A stretch of DNA of 64,000 nt, taken from positions 124,001 through 188,000 of the forward strand of contig NZ_JAUEPH010000007.1 of NCBI RefSeq assembly GCF_030403435.1, in the 5' to 3' direction. The stretch comes from Algoriphagus sediminis. Its GTDB lineage: Bacteria > Bacteroidota > Bacteroidia > Cytophagales > Cyclobacteriaceae. This document shows, piece by piece, positions 10,996 through 20,139 of this stretch (within the stretch, counting starts at the first letter, position 1; each line of letters opens with the position of its first letter). The position numbers and the translations under genes are program-made. Below the pieces are notes generated by a model. It was not told the origin of the DNA. It was given only the letters and a program-made list of their open reading frames with translations, and did no database searches.

Positions 10996-12084
10996 ATGGG
11001 TTCAATTTTTTCAAGTTTTAAATCTCAGGTCAAAAAGTTTTCTGAAGACCGGTATTATCAAAAGAAAGGTTTGGAGCACCTGGCTGTGGCTGAAAAAGCC
11101 ATATTCTCCATATTAAAAACTCTTCCCAGACACCGCTTATCTACCCAAACTGAAAGATTAATCGAGAGCTATGCAAAAGAAAAGCTAGGCTCCATAAAAC
11201 AAGCACCTTATTTAAAAGCTTATGCTGTTTTTCAGGGAGAATTTAAGGAGGGTTGGATTCCGGATAATTATTTTGAGCGGTATGTGTTACCAAGAACTAA
11301 TGGATTTCATAGGACAATAAGTGATCTAAGGCAGCTAGCAAAACGGATTTTGAGGAGCGACGAAATGCCTGATTTAGGCTATTTTGTAAGAGGTTCATGG
11401 ACTACGGTGGAAGGGATTCCGATGGCAAAAAATCAGATTAAAGATTACTTTTTTTCAAGTGCAACCGAAGTAATAGTGAAATTAAATGGGTCTATGAGGG
11501 GCGTTGGATTTTTCCGCTTGAATGCTGAGGAATTTAGTAAACTCAGGGAGCATGAATTGACAGACTTTGTGGTTCAATTACCGATTAGACAACATGCTTG
11601 GTTTAGTCGATTTACAATGGAGAGTGTAGCCACACTCCGAATTACAACAGTGAAACCTTATGGAAAACCAGCAAAAAAAATGGCGGCTTTCATGAGGTTT
11701 GGAAGGGACGGTGTAGATAGAATTACCGCTACCTCACGGCTGGTTGTGGGAGTAACTGCAGAAGGTTATTTGGTAAAATACTCTATAGATAGTAATTGGG
11801 AGCTTTTAACTGAACATCCTGATTCCGGAATATTATGGGAAAGTAACCAGATTCCGGATTTTGATCGAATGGTCAAACGATGTGAAGAGTTACACGATCA
11901 GGAGGGGACCATGGAAATTCTTGCCTGGGACTTAATACTGGATGAGGAAAATAAAATTCAAATAATGGAATGGAACACGGGTTATCCGGGTATTGTCCAT
12001 TCCGAGATGACTACAGGACCTAATTTTCTTGAGACGGATTGGTCCGACTTATGGAAAAATCAGAAACGAATAAGACATGAATAG
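10996..12084 (+). CDS. ATP-grasp family protein (sugar-transfer-associated type)
   Basis: 362 residues, cytoplasmic, no signal. The sequence fits the sugar-transfer-associated ATP-grasp family (PF14397): VIVKLNGSMRGVGFFRL (nucleotide-binding lysine strand), RHAWFSRFTMESVATLRITTV, and a C-terminal metal/ATP region LAWDLILDEENKIQIMEWNTGY where D/E/N residues bind Mg-ATP. Members ligate carboxylates to amines or thiols and are linked to surface polysaccharides. The 3' end overlaps the sulfatase start by 8 bases, so the two are coupled, although their roles have no obvious link. Confidence 0.7.
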   Translation: MGSIFSSFKSQVKKFSEDRYYQKKGLEHLAVAEKAIFSILKTLPRHRLSTQTERLIESYAKEKLGSIKQAPYLKAYAVFQGEFKEGWIPDNYFERYVLPRTNGFHRTISDLRQLAKRILRSDEMPDLGYFVRGSWTTVEGIPMAKNQIKDYFFSSATEVIVKLNGSMRGVGFFRLNAEEFSKLREHELTDFVVQLPIRQHAWFSRFTMESVATLRITTVKPYGKPAKKMAAFMRFGRDGVDRITATSRLVVGVTAEGYLVKYSIDSNWELLTEHPDSGILWESNQIPDFDRMVKRCEELHDQEGTMEILAWDLILDEENKIQIMEWNTGYPGIVHSEMTTGPNFLETDWSDLWKNQKRIRHE

Positions 12085-13783
12085 AATCTTCAATTATAAA
12101 TCCGTTTTAGGTCTGGGAGCTTTATCCCTATTCTTTATGGCTTGTACACCTCTTCAGGAAGCACAGAATCAGGAGAGACCCAATATCATCTTCATCATGT
12201 CGGATGATCATGCCTATCAGGCCATTTCAGCTTATGATGATAAGCTCATAGAAACTCCGAATATTGATCGAATCGCCGAGATGGGTATGCTTTTTACCAA
12301 TGCTTCGGTGACAAACTCCATTTGTGCACCCTCCAGGGCCACAATTCTCACAGGAATGCATTCCCATTTGAATGGGAAAATTGATAATCACTTCCCGTTC
12401 GATACAACCAACGTGACTTTCCCTCAGCTTTTTCAGGATGCGGGTTATCAGACAGCCATGTTTGGAAAGCTGCACTTTGGGAACAATCCAAAAGGATTTG
12501 ATGAGTTCAAAATTTTGCCCGGTCAGGGCTCTTATTATAATCCCGACTTTATCACGAAAAATGAAGGGGAGATTCAAGTGGAAGGTTATGTAACCGATAT
12601 CATTACGGACATGACTCTGAACTGGTTAGAGAATGACCGGGTGGAAGAGGATCCCTTTTTGCTTTTCTACTTACATAAAGCTCCCCATCGTGCCTGGCTT
12701 ATGGCTGAGCGGCATTTGGAGGAATTCACCCACAAATCTTTTCCTGAGCCAGAAACGCTTTTTGACGATTACTCGGGAAGAACTTCCGCAGCAGCAGAAG
12801 CTGAAATGAATATCAATGAGCACATGAGTTGGGCTGGAGATCATAAAATTTCCCCAGCCGTAATGGAGGAGCTTGGTCTACCGACTATAGGATATGACCA
12901 ACCTAGATATGAGAGAATCTGGAACAGATTTACACCTGAGCAGCGGGCCAATTATGATAGTGCTTATTCTGAGGTGGAAAAGGAGCTAATTGGGACGTAT
13001 CCGCATATGACTGAGGAGCAGATTGCAAGCTGGAAGTATCAAAGATACATGCAGGACTATTTGGGTACAATCAAGGCGGTAGATGAAAATGTGGGTCGCC
13101 TTTTGGACTACCTTGAAGAAAATGATATGATGGAAAATACCATCATTGTGTATACCTCAGATCAGGGTTTTTATCTTGGAGAACATGGTTGGTATGACAA
13201 GCGATTTGTGTATGATGAATCCTTCAAGACTCCTCTTTTAGTGGCCTGGCCTGGGAAAACTCAGCCCGGAACCACCTCAGATGCATTGGTGCAAAACCTT
13301 GATTTTGCGCAGACATTTCTGGATGCGGCAGGAATTCCACAGCCAGAAAATATGCAAGGAGAAAGCATGGTGCCACTGCTAACCGGCAATGAAGAAGCCT
13401 GGGACAGGGAAGAGGTCTATTACCATTACTACGAGTATCCTGCAGAACATATGGTAAACAGGCACTATGCCATTATCACGAAGGAGTATAAATTGATTCA
13501 CTACTATTTTGTAGAGGATGAATGGGAGCTTATCGATCGAATCAATGATCCCTTAGAGCTAAAAAATGTCTACGATGATCCTGCATATGCAGAGGTTCGG
13601 GCCGACCTTCATAAGCGACTAGATGCCTTGAGGGAAAAATATAAGGATAGTCCGGAATTGAGCCAACGGTATATCGAAACCTTCCTGGAAGATGCTGAGG
13701 AAGGAAAAGTCTGGGGTATGACTCCTGAAAGAGTTCAAAGGATTAAGGATAGAAGAAAGGAGATTGAGGAGGCTTTAGATTAA
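12077..13783 (+). CDS. Formylglycine sulfatase, lipoprotein (N-acetylglucosamine-6-sulfatase-like)
   Basis: 568 residues. Lipobox FMAC gives a lipidated Cys23. The metal-binding pair is D43/D44 in MSDDHAYQ; the formylglycine signature CAPSRATILTG has the modified Cys at 83 (C-x-P-S-R). Further sulfatase marks are TAMFGKLHFG (Lys, His), FLLFYLHKAPHR and YTSDQGFYLGEHGWYDKR. The length and C-terminal DPLELKNV block fit arylsulfatase A-like family S1. It removes sulfate from a glycan outside the inner membrane. Expression depends on a maturase (anSME or FGE) not present in the window. Confidence 0.9.
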   Translation: MNRIFNYKSVLGLGALSLFFMACTPLQEAQNQERPNIIFIMSDDHAYQAISAYDDKLIETPNIDRIAEMGMLFTNASVTNSICAPSRATILTGMHSHLNGKIDNHFPFDTTNVTFPQLFQDAGYQTAMFGKLHFGNNPKGFDEFKILPGQGSYYNPDFITKNEGEIQVEGYVTDIITDMTLNWLENDRVEEDPFLLFYLHKAPHRAWLMAERHLEEFTHKSFPEPETLFDDYSGRTSAAAEAEMNINEHMSWAGDHKISPAVMEELGLPTIGYDQPRYERIWNRFTPEQRANYDSAYSEVEKELIGTYPHMTEEQIASWKYQRYMQDYLGTIKAVDENVGRLLDYLEENDMMENTIIVYTSDQGFYLGEHGWYDKRFVYDESFKTPLLVAWPGKTQPGTTSDALVQNLDFAQTFLDAAGIPQPENMQGESMVPLLTGNEEAWDREEVYYHYYEYPAEHMVNRHYAIITKEYKLIHYYFVEDEWELIDRINDPLELKNVYDDPAYAEVRADLHKRLDALREKYKDSPELSQRYIETFLEDAEEGKVWGMTPERVQRIKDRRKEIEEALD

Positions 13784-13796
13784 AAAATCGTTCCAT

Positions 13797-13816
13797 TAAT
13801 AATCCTCTGATTATTA
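13797..13816. terminator. AT-rich inverted repeat between convergent genes (weak)
   Basis: TAATAATC - CTCT - GATTATTA forms an 8-bp stem with 4-base loop, 14 bases after the sulfatase stop. There is no strong U tract, so this is only a possible terminator. Confidence 0.3.
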
Positions 13817-13906
13817 GAAGCGATTGATTTCTGCGGGAAGGTGGTCACGGCAGCGGGCCAATGGATGGCCAAGCGGGAGGAAGCTTTGCCGGGACTTGAT
13901 CTTTTG

Positions 13907-13932
13907 GTGCTTTTGCATCAAGGCAAAAGCAC
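13907..13932. repeat. REP-like palindrome between convergent genes
   Basis: GTGCTTTTGC - ATCAAG - GCAAAAGCAC: a perfect 10-bp stem with 6-base loop, preceded by GACTTGATCTTTTG and followed by GAAAAAAGCAAGA. It lies in the gap between two converging genes, the usual place for dispersed palindromic elements. It lacks a clean U run on either strand, which argues against a simple terminator. Confidence 0.55.
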
Positions 13933-13987
13933 GAAAAAAGCAAGAGATAAATTTTGCATCCCATTTGGTTTGATAATTGGATACTTC

Positions 13988-15061
13988 CTAGAACTCACGC
14001 AAAATCTTGGAAAAAACAGGAGCAATTCCGGATCCTTTCCAAATAGAAGAATAATTAGCCGACATGTAAAGGTCCAGTTGTGGCATGTAAACAACCTGGG
14101 TGCCCCAAAATCCAGTATGGGTATAAGCCAGCATGTCATTGATCTGGATCCTATACATACCCATTTGGTAATCCATCCCTGCCCGCGAAGAATAAGTCAC
14201 AGGCTCAAGCATGATTTCTAGGGTTTCGGGCTTTTCGAAGATTTGATCTGTAAAAAGAGCTTCGAAAAATAAGACGAGTTCTTCCGTGGTAGAAAGTAAA
14301 CCACCTCCTCCGTAGTAATCTATGGTTGGGCTGAAGCCGTAAGTGTCTATTCCTTGAAAATATTGATGAATTCTCAATTCATCAGTTTTGGGGTCTTTCC
14401 TTTCAAAATCTGTCCTTTCCAGGCCAAAGGATTCCAGTTTAAGTAGTTCCTTAATACCACCATCTAAATCTTTCCCGGTATATCTTTCGATGATCTCACC
14501 GAGAATAAGATATCCGGTATCAGAATATCTGAATTGCTCACCGGGAGGACCGATTGGCTCTCCCTGATCCACGCACAGCTGAAATTGCTCCGTTCTTGTC
14601 CATTCGTAATCTGGGTTTTCCAAAACTCTTGGGAAAAAGTCTGGAGCATTGGTATGGTCAAAAAAACCAGCCGAATGCCTTAATGTCTGTCGAATAGTAA
14701 TTTTATCCACCTCATAGTCTTGTGATAAAATTGCCTGGTGCTCTTCGCTGATATGGGGAGAAATGGGATCGTCAAGATTCAAAATTCCTTTTTCCATTAG
14801 CCTGAGAATTGCGGCAGCCACATAAGTTTTGGTTACGCTGGCCATACGAAATGTATTCTCTGGCATTAGTTCGGAACCTTCTTCAATAGAGGTGACTCCT
14901 GCAGCGCCAGACCACTGTGTTTTTCCATCTCCGGATTTAATTGAGAATAGAATTCCGGGCATTTCATCAGACAGCTCATCTTGAAGTATTTTTTGGTAGT
15001 TCTGAGCAAAGCCGGCCTGCACAGAAATTAATAGGGCAACTAGTAGGAGTTTAGCTTTCAT
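13988..15061 (-). CDS. Secreted serine hydrolase, beta-lactamase class C / D-Ala-D-Ala carboxypeptidase-like
   Basis: 357 residues with signal peptide (ending QAGFAQ). The three serine beta-lactamase-like motifs are present: SVTK at 75-78 (nucleophile and base), YSD in FRYSDTGY near 175, and HTG in AYTHTGFWG near 315. This group covers esterases, peptidases and carboxypeptidases acting in the periplasm; antibiotic resistance is not implied. The start ATG is one base after the aminotransferase stop, so the two form an operon. Confidence 0.85.
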   Translation of the reverse strand: MKAKLLLVALLISVQAGFAQNYQKILQDELSDEMPGILFSIKSGDGKTQWSGAAGVTSIEEGSELMPENTFRMASVTKTYVAAAILRLMEKGILNLDDPISPHISEEHQAILSQDYEVDKITIRQTLRHSAGFFDHTNAPDFFPRVLENPDYEWTRTEQFQLCVDQGEPIGPPGEQFRYSDTGYLILGEIIERYTGKDLDGGIKELLKLESFGLERTDFERKDPKTDELRIHQYFQGIDTYGFSPTIDYYGGGGLLSTTEELVLFFEALFTDQIFEKPETLEIMLEPVTYSSRAGMDYQMGMYRIQINDMLAYTHTGFWGTQVVYMPQLDLYMSANYSSIWKGSGIAPVFSKILREF

Positions 15062-15062
15062 A

Positions 15063-16382
15063 TTAATCTGCTTTTGATTTCACAAAACCTTTCAATCTCT
15101 CCATGGCTACGTCGAGTTCATCAGGATTAAGACTTGTAATCACTAGTCGGAAAAGCCCTCTTTTGGAATGCCCAAAACCATCTGCAGGAGTGATCAAAAT
15201 ATTGGTGGAATCGTATATTTCTCTCCAAAGTTTGGTTTCACCTTCCTGATTTTGCTCTGGTAAAAGGTGTGATAAATCCATCCATACGAAAAGCGAACCA
15301 TAGGAAGGATTGAACTTTATCCCAACTTCATTTAAGGAATTTCTTACCGTTCGATATGCTTGGTTCAGAGCTTGTGATTGATTCGCGAAAAACTCATCAA
15401 GAAACTCCTTGTCCTCCAGAATTTCAGTAAGAAACCACTGGGTGTGATTCGAGATGGAGTGACTAAGTCCTGCATTTCTGTAGGCATTAATTAAGTTTTC
15501 ATTAAGGGAATGAAGCACCCCAATCCTAAATCCAGAAATTCCGAAGTCTTTCGAAAAGGAATACCAATAATGAAGAAGTGGGCTCTGATATTCCTTCATG
15601 ATTTTCCCAAAAGAGTAAAATGAAATGGGATTGGGATAATCATGCTTCAGCTCATCCTGATCGATTTGAATTCTACTCATGCCGTAGATTTCATTCACGA
15701 TTAAATGGACCTGATTTTGAATACACCAATCTGTAATCTCTCTGAGCTGACTTTCCGAATAAATCATTCCTGTAGGATTGTCAGGAGAAGTCAGGATCAA
15801 GATTTTAAAATGACTGCCTGAATCTTCAATTTCCAACTTTGCTTTATCCAGTTGATCAATTGAAATCGGAATTCCATTTTTCAGTTCATCCAACTCATGA
15901 TGCGTCTGAAGATCAAATCTTTTGACATCCGGAACCACGCCAATATCAGCTGTGTACACAGGGTAGCTTGGAGCTGGAATTACCGCGGTATCTCCCGGAT
16001 TTGCTAAAAGAAATGAGGTCATTTCTATCACCCCAGTCGCTCCACCAGAAATTGCCAGGCTATCCGCATCAATGGGGCTTTTTATAATACGCTCTCCTAA
16101 AAAATCCGCAATGGCTTTTCTGAAATCCTCAACACCAGCTGGATCACCGTAACCCGCCACCCAATCTGGAATTTCTTTGGTTTTTGTAATCTCCTGTATT
16201 TTTTCTTTGAGCTGCTTCCAGCAAAGCTGATTTTCGGCCACATTCATTGGCAAGGCTCCATCTGGATTATCAACCGGATGATAGAGATTATCCATTGCTT
16301 CGAAATAAACTTCAATGTCTACCCGAGCCGAATTTTCAGCTGCTTTTTTTCCCTTTTCAGAAAGGAAAGAATCTTGATTCAT
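15063..16382 (-). CDS. PLP-dependent class I/II aminotransferase
   Basis: 439 residues. Fold type I aminotransferase: AISGGATGVIEM (PLP phosphate side), PAPSYPVY, LTSPDNPTGMIYS, NEIYGMSR, and the PLP lysine in SFSKDFGISGFRIG at about 278. The region SKDFG-GFRIGVLHS resembles 1-aminocyclopropane-1-carboxylate synthase-like proteins more than aspartate aminotransferase. The substrate cannot be read from the sequence. It is translationally adjacent to the serine hydrolase; an amino acid or peptide-linked pathway shared by the two is a guess. Confidence 0.85.
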   Translation of the reverse strand: MNQDSFLSEKGKKAAENSARVDIEVYFEAMDNLYHPVDNPDGALPMNVAENQLCWKQLKEKIQEITKTKEIPDWVAGYGDPAGVEDFRKAIADFLGERIIKSPIDADSLAISGGATGVIEMTSFLLANPGDTAVIPAPSYPVYTADIGVVPDVKRFDLQTHHELDELKNGIPISIDQLDKAKLEIEDSGSHFKILILTSPDNPTGMIYSESQLREITDWCIQNQVHLIVNEIYGMSRIQIDQDELKHDYPNPISFYSFGKIMKEYQSPLLHYWYSFSKDFGISGFRIGVLHSLNENLINAYRNAGLSHSISNHTQWFLTEILEDKEFLDEFFANQSQALNQAYRTVRNSLNEVGIKFNPSYGSLFVWMDLSHLLPEQNQEGETKLWREIYDSTNILITPADGFGHSKRGLFRLVITSLNPDELDVAMERLKGFVKSKAD

Positions 16383-16433
16383 GGTTCATCGTTTCGTGGA
16401 TGAATCCAAAATAGAGAATATATCCCGGAGGAT

Positions 16434-16901
16434 TTAGCTAACTTTTTTAATAAGTACTTTTTCTATATTAGGCTGCTCAGTAATTTTTTTAGTGGAGAAC
16501 GGTTTCGCTTCATCCCCTTCTGCTTTCCAGATAAACCATCCCACAGAAATCAAGGCAAAATTCTTGATGATATATTGGCCGACGAGAGTGGGAGTGAGCC
16601 AGGTTTGCCAGGTAGCTTCAGGAAGAAGCAGAGTGGGTAAAAAGGTCATTCCCATATGTGCTAATAAAATGTAGAACGCCGCCTTTGTGAATTTTGGGAA
16701 CAACCAAATCAAGCCTAAGAGGCATTCAAAAAGCCCAAAGCCAAGGCAAAAGATTTGAAAATTAATAACCGACCCAAAGGTCTCAGCAAAGAGATTTTGG
16801 ACCAAACTTTCTGCAGGTGAGATTCCGATTACTTTTAGAATTCCAAACCAGAAATAAATAATGAAGAGTGAGACTCTTCCGAAATAGGTGGGGTAGCGCA
16901 T
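16434..16901 (-). CDS. DoxX/YkgB-like small integral membrane protein
   Basis: 155 residues with four hydrophobic helices: VSLFIIYFWFGILKVIGI, INFQIFCLGFGLFECLLGLIWLF, AAFYILLAHMGMTFLP, and YIIKNFALISVGWFIW, then a Lys-rich tail. The pattern WFGxLKxxGISPAE with an early charged loop is typical of DoxX/DUF417 (YkgB) proteins. Role unknown. It stands 51 bases upstream of the aminotransferase gene in the same direction and may lead that operon. Confidence 0.65.
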   Translation of the reverse strand: MRYPTYFGRVSLFIIYFWFGILKVIGISPAESLVQNLFAETFGSVINFQIFCLGFGLFECLLGLIWLFPKFTKAAFYILLAHMGMTFLPTLLLPEATWQTWLTPTLVGQYIIKNFALISVGWFIWKAEGDEAKPFSTKKITEQPNIEKVLIKKVS

Positions 16902-16985
16902 TTTGGGTGATTTTATTCCGAAACGTATGGCTATTCTTTTCCCTGCCCAATGACAAAAATCAGTTTCTGACTATTTTATTTATTC

Positions 16986-18143
16986 TCAATACGATTTGAA
17001 AATGATCTCTCCATAATTATCCCTTTCATAGAGAATACCGAGTTTACTCTGTCCGAAAAAAACCAAGTCGCTGTAGCCGGTCCAAGACCCACTTTCCAGA
17101 TTTTTCTTTGATTCAACCAGGATATTCTCTTTCCAAGTTCTGCCCAGGTCCTTACTGAATTTTATGGTCAGATTGTTCCTTTGCGTGGGGTGATCATTAT
17201 TCGAGTGTATGAGAATGGTTTTCCCCTCTCTATCCCGAAAAGATAATATAGAGCTCTGACACACGGGATCAGTTAGATTCTCATCAAAATACTCTTCAGA
17301 CCAGCTTTTTCCTCCATCTTCCGAGAATGCAATAATCCTCTGGCGAATATCTCCCTTTTGGTTTCGGATGCTCATAATCATACGGTTATCAGGAAGCTCA
17401 GCCGCAATGGATTCATTAGAGCCGGGGATACTGATGGATTCAGATAAATGAAAGCTTTCACCATGATCATCCGTGTAAAAACCATGTGCCTGATAATCCG
17501 ACCAGTCTTGTTCGGGACCACCTTTGGAGTGGTTGGCAGCAACGAAAATTCTACCCCTGAACTTACCTTCTTTAAATTGAAAGGCATGCCCGGGTGTATT
17601 TGCATAATGTCTCCAATCTTCTTTGAATTTATAGTTGGGATTAAACTCTGGTTGATTGGGTCTGTGAGTCTGGGTTGTGATGTTGACAGGTTTTTCCCAT
17701 GTTTTTCCTAAATCAAGAGACTTTATCATCCAGACCTCCCGGATTCCATTTCCGGTTCGAACCTCATATTCATGATTATTTCCGGTATTATAGAATAGAT
17801 AGATTACACCTTCTGGGTACTGACTATCAAAAAGATCCACGACGGGAGCTGGGTTACCTGCCTGAAGAGAATCGTAATCCACCAGCGTTTGGATTTCTGA
17901 CCAGGTTTCTCCTCCATCCGCGCTCCGTTTCATCACGAGATTGATATCTCCAAAATCATCCGTTCCATTCACTCTGCCTTCGGCGAAAGCCAGTAAATCT
18001 TGATTTGGAAGAGAAATAATAGCCGGAATTCGGTAAATAGCATGACCTTCCTGGCCGCCCTTATAAACGATGGTTTCTTGAGCTTTGGCCGTAAGGCCAA
18101 TGAAGAAAAATAAAAGAAGAAAGACTACAAAGCGAACCTGCAT
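16986..18143 (-). CDS. nanH: Exo-alpha-sialidase (GH33), secreted
   Basis: 385 residues with signal peptide (ending LTAKAQ). True sialidase hallmarks are present: the arginine motif YRIP at 37-40, several Asp boxes (SADGGETW, SLDLGKTW, SEDGGKSW, SKDLGRTW), an Asp in NGTDDFGD, and the C-terminal catalytic pair SGSWTGYSDL (nucleophile Tyr) and GILYERD (Glu). It releases terminal sialic acid from glycoconjugates in the periplasm or outside. The aldolase/symporter pair near 2.7-5.1 kb could take up and split the product, but the two loci are 11 kb apart. Confidence 0.88.
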   Translation of the reverse strand: MQVRFVVFLLLFFFIGLTAKAQETIVYKGGQEGHAIYRIPAIISLPNQDLLAFAEGRVNGTDDFGDINLVMKRSADGGETWSEIQTLVDYDSLQAGNPAPVVDLFDSQYPEGVIYLFYNTGNNHEYEVRTGNGIREVWMIKSLDLGKTWEKPVNITTQTHRPNQPEFNPNYKFKEDWRHYANTPGHAFQFKEGKFRGRIFVAANHSKGGPEQDWSDYQAHGFYTDDHGESFHLSESISIPGSNESIAAELPDNRMIMSIRNQKGDIRQRIIAFSEDGGKSWSEEYFDENLTDPVCQSSILSFRDREGKTILIHSNNDHPTQRNNLTIKFSKDLGRTWKENILVESKKNLESGSWTGYSDLVFFGQSKLGILYERDNYGEIIFKSY

Positions 18144-18196
18144 AGGAGAAATTAGATATCTCCATTCAAAATGCAGATTAGTTTTTTTTATTCAAA

Positions 18197-18388
18197 CTAT
18201 ACACGACTGACTGCCCGGAAAGGGAGCATAAAAATATTCCGAACCAAGTCAAATGAAAGCTCGATCGCAAATCCTAAAAGCCGGAAAGGCAAGAGGAGTA
18301 ACCAAACGATGGGATAAAGAATCAGGGCCAAAAGAGCAATGGGCCAGCAAATGATAAACAGAATCAACCAAACGAGAAATGTCAGCAT
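18197..18388 (-). CDS. Small hydrophobic membrane protein
   Basis: 63 residues, nearly all hydrophobic: two long helices (FLVWLILFIICWPIALLALIL and PIVWLLLLPFRLLGFAIEL) ending in a basic tail (LPFRAVSRV). It starts with ATG and has good length for a two-helix membrane protein, so I take it as real. No family recognised. It precedes the sialidase gene in the same direction with a 53-base gap. Confidence 0.5.
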   Translation of the reverse strand: MLTFLVWLILFIICWPIALLALILYPIVWLLLLPFRLLGFAIELSFDLVRNIFMLPFRAVSRV

Positions 18389-18523
18389 AAAGTAATATTT
18401 GCTCAGAAATCTTCAAATCTTATTCCAAATCGGAAAATCCTATCCTCAGGCTTTTTTAGAGGTTTTATCTTCCAAGACATGTCCGAAAAAGAACATAAAT
18501 ATTAAAGAAGTGGACAGCCCGAT

Positions 18524-20002
18524 TTACTTTTCCTCTATATCGTAAAAGTACTTTTGGCGAGTGTATTCTGGCTGCCAGCGATCTATTTTTCTTTCAATTT
18601 TTGTGTGGTCGTATTGCAGCGGAAGGATGGTCTCAGCTGTCCATGCTACCGTGTCACCAGCTACCATCTGCTCATTCTGCATGATCTCCTTTAATTCCTG
18701 TATTCGATTGGAATACTCAGGTTGTTCAGCCAGATTATTTTGCTCAAATGGATCCTCTTTTAAATGAAAAAGCTGGGTAAAATCCCGCTCCGGATATCGG
18801 ATGAGTTTCCATTCCTCATCCCGAATGGCTCTAACGGTATGTCTGTAAGCCGTGAATATATGAGCTCTGGGATTCTGCTCGGGATTATTCATGGTGCTGG
18901 TAAGACTTTTTCCATCGATATCCTGAGGCTGCTCTAATCCTGCCAATTCTGCCAGAGTGGGGAAAATATCAAAGAGATAGGTGAAGGATTGATTTTCTGT
19001 ATCCTTTGGTATTCCGGGACCTGAAAAAATCATCGGAACTTTAGTCGAATGTTCATACATATTTTGCTTCCCTAAAAGCCCATGTGAACCAATGGCCAGT
19101 CCGTTGTCTGCTGCATAAACTATAATGGTGTTATCATATAAACCTTGATCCTTGAGGAGTTGGATTAGCTCACCTACTTTTTGATCAAGGTGGGTGATTA
19201 AGGCATAATAATCAGCAAGGGCCATCTTAACCTTCTCAGGGTCTCGGGGCCAGGCCAACAGGTTTTCATCCCGAATGTTGAGCTGATCAAATTGGAATGG
19301 GTGTAGAGGGAGAAAGTTTTCTGGCAGCGTAATTTCCTCTGGAGAATATCTGTCAATAAAATCTTCTCTTGGAGAATAGGGGTCGTGGGGAACAGTAAAG
19401 GACACATAGGCAAAAAATGGATTTTCATTTCCAGACTGCACATGAGTGTTAATGAAGTTCTTGGCTGCATCCGCGAATAAATCGGTTGAATATCCTTTTT
19501 CTTCAGGAGCTGAGAGCGTATCACCCTCGGTCATATCCCTCAGGGAGATGGAATAATGATTGGCCATCCCACCGAGATATACATTTTCAGCATGCTGGAA
19601 ACTTTTCTCAAAAGCTGATTTTTCGTTGTGCCATTTTCCTGTCCCAAAGGTGCTGTAGCCAGCTTCAGCGAAGTGCATAGGCATGGTAAATTCCCCATCC
19701 AGCTTATCCAAAACTTTAAATAAACCTTTTCCTGACATCAGCATGGCCCGGCTCGCAGCGCAAATTGCACCATGATTCCCTCCCATGACATAGGCATTGG
19801 TGAACCTGGTTCCTGACCTGGCAAGTGCGTCTATATTGGGCGTTTTGAGGTTTGGGTTTCCAGCAACTCCAAGTGCATCTGCTCTTTGATCATCAGTGAA
19901 TATGAAGAGAATATTGGGTTTTTGATTTTGTGATTTTTCTGGCTTTGGCCCGCAGGACCAAAGCAAAAGAAGTGGGAAGGAAAAGAGAAGAAGCTTTTTC
20001 AT
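18524..20002 (-). CDS. Formylglycine sulfatase, lipoprotein
   Basis: 492 residues. Lipobox LLWSC gives lipidated Cys17. Metal ligands are in FTDDQRADAL (D37/D38); the formylglycine signature is CAASRAMLMSG with Cys81 (C-x-A-S-R variant). GTGKWHNE supplies the Lys/His pair, and VYAADNGLAIGSHGLLGKQNMYEHS the C-terminal Asp/Asn and Lys. It belongs to sulfatase family S1. The A-for-P change in the signature is common in this branch. It is divergent from the sulfite dehydrogenase gene across 137 bases. Confidence 0.9.
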   Translation of the reverse strand: MKKLLLFSFPLLLLWSCGPKPEKSQNQKPNILFIFTDDQRADALGVAGNPNLKTPNIDALARSGTRFTNAYVMGGNHGAICAASRAMLMSGKGLFKVLDKLDGEFTMPMHFAEAGYSTFGTGKWHNEKSAFEKSFQHAENVYLGGMANHYSISLRDMTEGDTLSAPEEKGYSTDLFADAAKNFINTHVQSGNENPFFAYVSFTVPHDPYSPREDFIDRYSPEEITLPENFLPLHPFQFDQLNIRDENLLAWPRDPEKVKMALADYYALITHLDQKVGELIQLLKDQGLYDNTIIVYAADNGLAIGSHGLLGKQNMYEHSTKVPMIFSGPGIPKDTENQSFTYLFDIFPTLAELAGLEQPQDIDGKSLTSTMNNPEQNPRAHIFTAYRHTVRAIRDEEWKLIRYPERDFTQLFHLKEDPFEQNNLAEQPEYSNRIQELKEIMQNEQMVAGDTVAWTAETILPLQYDHTKIERKIDRWQPEYTRQKYFYDIEEK

Positions 20003-20139
20003 AGTTCAAAAAGTAAAGATTTTTCGGGAAGTGGGAAAGCTGAGCCTTTCCTTTACAATGAATACAATTAGATTAAGGAGATTAGGAAACATTTATTAAT
20101 TTCTGCCTGGTTAAAATTCTGTTTAATCGAATCAAAATC

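Noticed and set aside
13841..14221. Plus-strand reading frame of 126 codons in the convergent gap
   Set aside because: It overlaps the serine hydrolase gene on the other strand and covers the palindrome; composition is that of a shadow frame.
13988..15061. Antibiotic-resistance beta-lactamase call
   Set aside because: The SxxK/YSD/HTG set is shared by many esterases and peptidases; nothing specific to a resistance enzyme is seen.
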